Source of the DNA: JBQTJJ01 sp052387235
GTDB taxonomy: Bacteria; Actinomycetota; Acidimicrobiia; Acidimicrobiales; GCA-2861595
Direction: 5' to 3'
Length of the DNA stretch: 10,288 nt
NCBI GenBank assembly: GCA_052387235.1
Contig: JBQTJJ010000011.1
Coordinates: 1 to 10,288 of the forward strand
Below the pieces are notes generated by a model. That model made no database searches, had not been told where the DNA came from, and was given only the letters and a program-made list of their open reading frames with translations. The position numbers and the translations under genes are program-made. Below, in pieces: positions 5,859-10,288 of the stretch. How positions within the stretch are numbered: position 1 is the first letter of the stretch; every line of letters begins with the position of its first letter.

Positions 5859-8003
5859 GTGGCCCGCACCGTCGAGGACCAGCGCTCCCACCAGCCCGGG
5901 CCCGAGCCCACCCACCGGGGCGTCCCCCACCGGGAGCTGGTGGAGGACTTCCGGCTGGCGTGCATCTCCCGCGCCCTCGACGACCGCGAGATCAGCCTCC
6001 AGAAGCAGAGCCGGGTGTTCTTCCAGATCTCCGGCGCCGGCCACGAGGCCCTCCTGCTGGCCCTCGCCCGCCACCTGCGGCCCGGCTACGACTGGTTCTT
6101 CCCCTACTACCGCGACCGCGCCCTGATGCTGGGTCTCGGGGTGACCCCGCTCGACATCCTGCTCCAGGCCGTGGGCTCGGCCGACGACCCGTCGTCCGGC
6201 GGGCGCCAGATGCCGTGCCACTGGGGCTTCGCCGACAAGAACGTGGTCACCCAGTCCAGCCCCACCGGCAGCCAGTGCATCCCGGCCGTGGGGTGCGCCG
6301 AGGCGGCCCGCTACATCTCCCGCCGGCCGGCCCTGCCCGGCTGCACGGCCCACGGCGACGAGCTCACCTACGTGTCCCTGGGCGAGGGCGCGACCTCGGA
6401 GGGCGAGTTCTGGGAGAGCCTCAACACGGCGTGCACCCAGCACCTGCCCGTGCTCTACCTGGTGGCCGACAACGGCTACGCCATCTCCGTGCCCGTGACC
6501 GAGCAGGGCCCGGCCCCGATCTCCGAGCTGGTCCGGGGCTTCCGGGGCCTGGAGGTCCACCACGTCGACGGGCGGGACTACTTCGCGGCCCGCCGCACCG
6601 GCCGCAAGGCCATCGACCACGTGCGGGCCGGCGTGGGCCCCGGCCTCATCCACGCCACCGTGACCCGGCCCTACTCCCACTCGGCCGCCGACACCCAGAG
6701 CAAGTACCGCCCGCCCGAGGAGCTGGAGGAGGAGGCCCAGCACGACCCGATCCTGCTGCTGGAGCGCAGCCTGGTGAAGGGCCGGGTCCTCACCGAGGAC
6801 GAGGCGGCCGCCATCCGGCGCGAGGCCCGCACGGTGGTGGCCGAGGCGGCCAAGCGAGCCCTGGCCGCGCCCCGCCCCGACCCCGAGAGCGTGGTGGAGC
6901 ACGTCCGGGTCCTGCCCGACATCCCCGAGCCCCCCACCCTGGCCCCTGCCGGCGCCGGCGGCGCGGACGGCGACGGGGCCGACACCGTCACCTTCGGCGA
7001 GGCCATCCGGCGCACGCTCCACGAGCAGATGGCGGCCGACGACCGCATCCGGGTGTTCGGCGAGGACGTGGCCGACGCCCGGGAGGCGGTGCTGGCCAAC
7101 GTGGAGGGCAAGGGCGGGGTGTTCGGCACGACCCACGGCCTCCAGCGGGCCTTCGGACTGGCCCGGTGCTACAACACGCCGCTGTCGGAGGCCAACATCG
7201 TGGGCCGGGCCGTGGGCCAGGCCATCCGGGGCCTGAAGCCGGCGCCCGAGATCCAGTTCTTCGACTACATCTGGCCCGCCATGCAGCAGATCAGGAGCGA
7301 GGCGGCCACCATCCGCTGGCGCTCCAACGGCCGCTTCAGCTGCCCCATGGTGCTGCGGGTCCCCATCGGCGGGTACCTGAGCGGGGGCGCCATCTGGCAC
7401 TCGCAGTGCGGCGAGTCGTTCTTCGCCCACGTGCCCGGCCTGCTGGTGGCCTTCCCGTCCCGGGCCCGGGACGCGGCCGGCCTCCTGCGGGCCGCCTTCC
7501 GCTGCGACGACCCCGTGCTGTTCCTCGAGCACAAGCACCTGCTGCGCCAGCCCTACGCGCGCGACCCCTACCCGCCGGCCGACTACGTGGTGCCGTTCGG
7601 CCGGGCCGACTACGTCCGCCGGGGCGACGACCTCACCGTCGTCACCTGGGGCGCCACCGTGGAGAAGTCCCGCCAGGCCGCCGACCGCCTGGCGGCCGAG
7701 GACGGCTGCTCGGTGGAGATCGTCGACCTCCGCACCCTCGTCCCCTGGGACCACGACACGGTGGCCGACTCGGTCCGCCGCACCGGCAAGCTCCTGGTGG
7801 TGCACGAGGACGTGCTGACCTGCGGCTTCGGCGCCGAGGTGGCGGCCTGGGCGGCGTCCGAGCTGTTCTGCGACCTCGACGCCCCCGTGCGCCGGGTGGC
7901 GGCCAAGGACACCCACGTGGCTTACGAGCCCACCCTGGAGGCGGCCACCCTCCCCCAGGTCGACGACATCGCCGCCGCCGCCCGGGACCTCATCGCCTAC
8001 TGA
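5859..8003 (+). CDS. Fused alpha-beta E1 component of branched-chain 2-oxoacid dehydrogenase
   Basis: Thiamine-diphosphate E1 of 714 residues with alpha and beta subunits on one chain. It would decarboxylate 2-oxoacids and acylate the lipoyl group of an E2. The alpha half (about 28-350) has GHEALLLALA (61-70), YYRDRALMLGLG (83-94), the ThDP/Mg motif GEG(175-177)...N205 in a GEGATSEGEFWESLN-type block, and the loop YSHSAADTQSKYR (272-284). A Pro/Gly/Ala/Asp-rich linker spans about 353-376. The beta half (about 377-714) has TFGEAIRRTL, GEDV (401-404), TPLSEANIVGRAVG (440-453), HSQCGE (514-519), PGLLVAFPS, LRTLVPWD (624-631) and VVHEDVLTCGFGAEVAA (647-663). GEG in place of GDG is, from memory, usual in this fused subfamily. 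GTG 5859 lies 4 bp after the dehydrogenase stop; GAGAGGCAGG just upstream may serve as ribosome-binding site. No E2 or E3 gene lies in the window. Coupling with leucine dehydrogenase favours branched-chain substrates over pyruvate. Confidence 0.9.
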   Translation: MARTVEDQRSHQPGPEPTHRGVPHRELVEDFRLACISRALDDREISLQKQSRVFFQISGAGHEALLLALARHLRPGYDWFFPYYRDRALMLGLGVTPLDILLQAVGSADDPSSGGRQMPCHWGFADKNVVTQSSPTGSQCIPAVGCAEAARYISRRPALPGCTAHGDELTYVSLGEGATSEGEFWESLNTACTQHLPVLYLVADNGYAISVPVTEQGPAPISELVRGFRGLEVHHVDGRDYFAARRTGRKAIDHVRAGVGPGLIHATVTRPYSHSAADTQSKYRPPEELEEEAQHDPILLLERSLVKGRVLTEDEAAAIRREARTVVAEAAKRALAAPRPDPESVVEHVRVLPDIPEPPTLAPAGAGGADGDGADTVTFGEAIRRTLHEQMAADDRIRVFGEDVADAREAVLANVEGKGGVFGTTHGLQRAFGLARCYNTPLSEANIVGRAVGQAIRGLKPAPEIQFFDYIWPAMQQIRSEAATIRWRSNGRFSCPMVLRVPIGGYLSGGAIWHSQCGESFFAHVPGLLVAFPSRARDAAGLLRAAFRCDDPVLFLEHKHLLRQPYARDPYPPADYVVPFGRADYVRRGDDLTVVTWGATVEKSRQAADRLAAEDGCSVEIVDLRTLVPWDHDTVADSVRRTGKLLVVHEDVLTCGFGAEVAAWAASELFCDLDAPVRRVAAKDTHVAYEPTLEAATLPQVDDIAAAARDLIAY

Positions 8004-8005
8004 CC

Positions 8006-8071
8006 GATCCCGTCACTCCCGAGTAAATAGCTCGCCAAAATGGCGAGCTATTTACTCGGGAGCGGGGGATC
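8006..8071. terminator. Long perfect hairpin between convergent genes, likely bidirectional terminator
   Basis: A perfect 22-bp inverted repeat (8016-8037 with 8041-8062) has only an AAA loop. It is extended by a further 6-bp stem, GATCCC (8006-8011) with GGGATC (8066-8071), across a small internal bulge. The structure fills the gap between the convergent E1 and NuoF-like genes and reaches the latter's stop codon. The stem contains AGTAAATAG, strikingly AT-rich for this window. No T-tract follows on either strand, so it would be a U-less terminator of the kind reported in actinobacteria. A copy of an interspersed repeat family is the alternative. Confidence 0.78.
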
Positions 8072-9578
8072 AGGGGCGAAAGGTCCACTCGCCGAAGCGG
8101 TTGTGCCCCAGGCGGTCGGCCGGGTTCTTGCCCGTGGACGACGCGTCGAACGACCAGTCGGGCTGCTTCTCGGCGAAGCGCTCGTCGATCCGGGCCACGC
8201 CGTCGTCGATGTCGACCAGCTCGGCGATGAGGTACGGCTCCACCGGGCCGGTGCGGCCCTCGACGTGGGCCTCGAACTCGTCGCCGTAGTGGCGGAGGAT
8301 GCTCTGCAGCACCACCTGGTGCTGGTGGGCCAGGTAGCAGCGGGCCCGGTCGGCCACGGTGGCGGACCGGGTGGTGACCTCTTCCAGCTGGTGCTCGCCG
8401 GCGTCGGAGTGGCTCACGGAGCGGAGGAGGTCGGCCAGCGCCAGCCCGCCCAGCTTGCAGGGCGTGCACTGGCCGCAGGACTCGACGCCGAGGAAGCGCG
8501 ACACCCCCGCCGCCAGCGCCGGCATGTCCACCGTGTCGTCCAGCACGATGAACCCGCCGGACCCCACGCCGCTGCCGATGGCGTTCATCGCCTCGTACGA
8601 CACCGGTGTGTCCAGCAGGTCGGCGGGGATGATCCCGTTGGCCACGCCGGGGAGCACCGCCTTGATGCGATGGCCCCGCCGGGCCCCGCCGCCGACCATC
8701 TGGATGACCTTGCGCAGGGAGGTGCCCATCATCACCTCGGCCACGCCGTGGCGGCGGGAGGCGCCGGTGACCGTGCACACGATGGTGCCGGGCGACTGCT
8801 CGGTGCCGAGGGTGCGGAACCAGCCCGCGCCCCGGGCCATGATCCGGGGGACGTTGGCCAGCGTCTCCACGTTGTCGACCAGCGCGGGCGGGGCCACCAG
8901 GTGGTCCTGGGGGCCGGCCAGCTCCACCCTGGAGGACACGCCGCTGCCGGCGCCCACGCCGGAGCGCCGCTTCGACACCCGCTCCACGCCCCGGCGGAAC
9001 GGCGGGGCCAGGCGGGGGAAGGGATAGCGGCCGTCGATGGCCTCGAGCAGGGCCGTCTCCTCGCCGTACAGGTACTCGTCCGGGCCCTCGAAGATCTCGA
9101 AGCTGACACCATCGGCCCAGCCCGCCGACTGCACCTCGGCGATGGCGGACCGGACCCGCCGCACCTCGCGCACGAACGACTTCTTCAGGCCGAACACCAC
9201 GTGGTCGGCGCCCACCGCCGCCGCCGCGATGAGGGCCCCCTCGATGACGTGGTACGGGTTGCGGCGCAGGATCGAGCGGTCCTTGAAGGTCCCGGGCTCG
9301 CCCTCGGCGCCGTTCACCACGACCGTGGTGGGCTCGAGCGTCGACCTGTTCTCCACCATGGTCCGCCACTTGCGGCCGGTGGGGAAGCCGGCGCCGCCCC
9401 GGCCCCGCAGGCCCGACGCCTCCAGCGTGGCGATGAGGAGCTCGGGGTCGGACGCCCGGGCCACGTCCAGGCCGGCGCCGCCGCGGCGGGCTACGTACTC
9501 CTCCAGGGAATCGATGGTTCTGGGCCACAGGACCCGCCTTGCGGTTCTCACAGCCGCCCTTCTGACGGAAGGGACCAC
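8070..9578 (-). CDS. NuoF-like NADH-binding flavo-iron-sulfur protein, stand-alone
   Basis: Homologue of the 51-kDa NADH-oxidising subunit of complex I (NuoF), 502 residues, cytoplasmic. The NADH loop is SGLRGRGGAGFPTGRKW (55-71), followed by VVNGAEGEPGTFKDR (87-101) and EYLYGEETALLEAIDG (168-183) of the FMN/NADH domain, and VDNVETLANVP (234-244). A 4Fe-4S site is formed by ESCGQCTPCKLG with C368, C371, C374 and the distant C414. An extra Gly/Ser/Arg-rich segment at about 197-228 lies between the PPF and VDNVETLANVP motifs, where canonical NuoF has a shorter loop. Neither NuoE nor NuoG homologues flank it and no N-terminal thioredoxin-like domain is present. It is therefore probably an orphan NuoF-type diaphorase module acting with an unknown partner, not the complex I subunit. 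The start is GTG 9578-9576, with GTGAGG close upstream; a GTG nine codons further in is an alternative. It ends at TGA 8072-8070 inside the terminator hairpin. Confidence 0.85.
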   Translation of the reverse strand: MVPSVRRAAVRTARRVLWPRTIDSLEEYVARRGGAGLDVARASDPELLIATLEASGLRGRGGAGFPTGRKWRTMVENRSTLEPTTVVVNGAEGEPGTFKDRSILRRNPYHVIEGALIAAAAVGADHVVFGLKKSFVREVRRVRSAIAEVQSAGWADGVSFEIFEGPDEYLYGEETALLEAIDGRYPFPRLAPPFRRGVERVSKRRSGVGAGSGVSSRVELAGPQDHLVAPPALVDNVETLANVPRIMARGAGWFRTLGTEQSPGTIVCTVTGASRRHGVAEVMMGTSLRKVIQMVGGGARRGHRIKAVLPGVANGIIPADLLDTPVSYEAMNAIGSGVGSGGFIVLDDTVDMPALAAGVSRFLGVESCGQCTPCKLGGLALADLLRSVSHSDAGEHQLEEVTTRSATVADRARCYLAHQHQVVLQSILRHYGDEFEAHVEGRTGPVEPYLIAELVDIDDGVARIDERFAEKQPDWSFDASSTGKNPADRLGHNRFGEWTFRP

Positions 9579-9618
9579 GAAACCTCACATCGGGCCGGGG
9601 GGGCCCGCAACCGCTGCC

Positions 9619-9624
9619 TAGGAT
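9619..9624 (+). promoter_or_regulatory. Candidate -10 box of the lipoprotein gene
   Basis: TAGGAT fits the TAnnnT consensus, predicting a transcript start near 9631 and a leader of about 39 nt. The leader carries AAGG at 9660-9663, 6 nt before ATG 9670, a suitable ribosome-binding site. No clear -35 box is seen. The 91-bp divergent gap also holds a 6-bp hairpin, CGGGCC (9591-9596) with GGCCCG (9602-9607), 13 bp from the NuoF-like start codon. Confidence 0.4.
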
Positions 9625-9669
9625 GCTCGCCTGACAAAGTTCCCCATCGGCGGAAAGGCAAGGTGCAAG

Positions 9670-10288
9670 ATGCGCAGACACCTGGCATGGAGCGTGGTCC
9701 TGGCGGGAGCCCTGGCGGCAGGGGCGCTCGCAGCCTGCGGCGACGACGACGACGAGACGGCGTCGGCCACGTCCACGACGGCCGAGGCCGACGACACGAC
9801 GACCGAGACCGGGGCCAACGAGCTCTCCATCGAGATGGTGGACTACGGCTACAAGGTCAGCGGCTCGCTGCGGCCGGGGAAGGCCACCATCACCAGCACC
9901 AACACCGGCAAGGAATGGCACATGGCCGGCATGGGCAAGCTGAAGGACGGCGCCACCGTCGAGGACCTGGTCAAGGCCCTCCAGGCCGCCGGCGAGAGCG
10001 AGGGCGGCGAGGAGGAGGATCCCACCGCCGAGTTCATCGAGAAGGAGCTGGACACCCCCGGCCACATCCTGCAGCCGGGCGCGACCCAGGCGCTCACGGT
10101 GGACGTCCTGGATCCGGGCAACTACGTGATGCTGTGCTTCCTGCCCACCGAGGGAGAGGGCACGCCCCACTTCGCCAAGGGCATGGTGAACGGCTTCACC
10201 GTGAAGAAGGGCGAGGAGGCCACGCAGGAGCCCACGGCCGACGCCACGATCACGCTCGGCGACGAGGCCGACCCCGTCGGCGTCCCCG
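9670..10288 (+). CDS. Cupredoxin-like lipoprotein, 3' end cut by window
   Basis: Exported lipoprotein, 206 codons visible with no stop before the window edge. MRRHLAWSVVLAGALAAGALAAC gives basic residues, a hydrophobic core and a lipobox L20-A21-A22-C23, so the mature protein should be lipid-anchored at C23. An Asp-rich then Thr/Ala/Asp-rich linker follows (24-50). The folded part begins at about 51 (ELSIEMVDYGYKV) and shows a cupredoxin-like ligand pattern: H84 in NTGKEWHMAG, then C156 in NYVMLCFLP, H167 in TPHFAKGM and M172. These correspond to the His-Cys-His-Met set of type 1 copper sites, with a 10-residue gap between Cys and His. An acidic helical insert (about 96-128, with ESEGGEEEDP) lies between the first His and the Cys. 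An electron-transfer or copper-binding role outside the membrane is inferred; actual copper binding is untested. ATG 9670 is supported by AAGG 6 nt upstream. It is divergent from the NuoF-like gene. Confidence 0.82.
   Translation, partial: MRRHLAWSVVLAGALAAGALAACGDDDDETASATSTTAEADDTTTETGANELSIEMVDYGYKVSGSLRPGKATITSTNTGKEWHMAGMGKLKDGATVEDLVKALQAAGESEGGEEEDPTAEFIEKELDTPGHILQPGATQALTVDVLDPGNYVMLCFLPTEGEGTPHFAKGMVNGFTVKKGEEATQEPTADATITLGDEADPVGVP

Noticed and set aside
5748..10170. Long minus-strand open frames opposite the E1 gene and spanning the NuoF-like and lipoprotein genes
   Set aside because: No recognisable domains, compositionally biased, and overlapping well-supported genes.

Overview
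The window is about 70% or more G+C, with nearly every third codon position G or C, many GTG starts and a BldC-type regulator. This points to a high-GC actinobacterium. A free-living Acidimicrobiia-like or Thermoleophilia-like lineage is my inference; nothing here fixes the genus. I see no phage, transposon, CRISPR or RNA genes, and no gene-free stretch over 300 bases. Coding density is high, with short intergenic gaps holding a few informative sites.

Layout. (1) Positions 1-1017 (+) hold the 3' part of a PQQ/glucose-sorbosone dehydrogenase-like beta-propeller protein cut by the left edge. It converges on (2) a minus-strand series that reads bldC-like regulator (4617-4420), HAD-family hydrolase (4377-3649), ECF-type sigma factor with a very long Ala/Pro-rich tail (3567-2237/2170) and secreted subtilisin-like S8 protease (2173-1040). 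The sigma-factor tail shows a clear change of reading frame near position 2500, next to a 33-bp tandem repeat. (3) Divergent from bldC, on the plus strand, lies a two-gene operon: a leucine dehydrogenase-like amino-acid dehydrogenase (4763-5854), then, 4 bp later, a single-chain alpha-beta fused branched-chain 2-oxoacid dehydrogenase E1 (5859-8003). (4) A 66-base extended hairpin with a perfect 22-bp core fills the convergent gap to (5) a stand-alone NuoF-like flavo-iron-sulfur protein on the minus strand (9578-8070). (6) Divergent from that, a cupredoxin-like lipoprotein (9670 to the right edge) is cut by the window end.

How the genes fit together. The leucine dehydrogenase and fused E1 form an obvious catabolic pair: branched-chain amino acid to 2-oxoacid to acyl group for transfer to an E2 that is not in this window. 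This may feed energy metabolism or branched fatty-acid primers. The divergent bldC-like gene shares a 145-bp region with this operon, which contains a 7-bp inverted repeat and plausible -10 elements, so local control is possible but unproven. The sigma factor and protease run in the same direction 63 bp apart (or overlapping by 4 bp, depending on the frame used). No anti-sigma gene is visible. The NuoF-like protein and the cupredoxin lipoprotein are both redox proteins but are transcribed apart, so no joint role is claimed.

Most of the window is ordinary actinobacterial metabolism. The points most worth a second look are the sigma-factor frame change, the hairpin directly before the sigma-factor start codon, the convergent-gene hairpin, the operator-like repeat between bldC and the leucine dehydrogenase operon, and the long membrane-like tail on the sigma factor.
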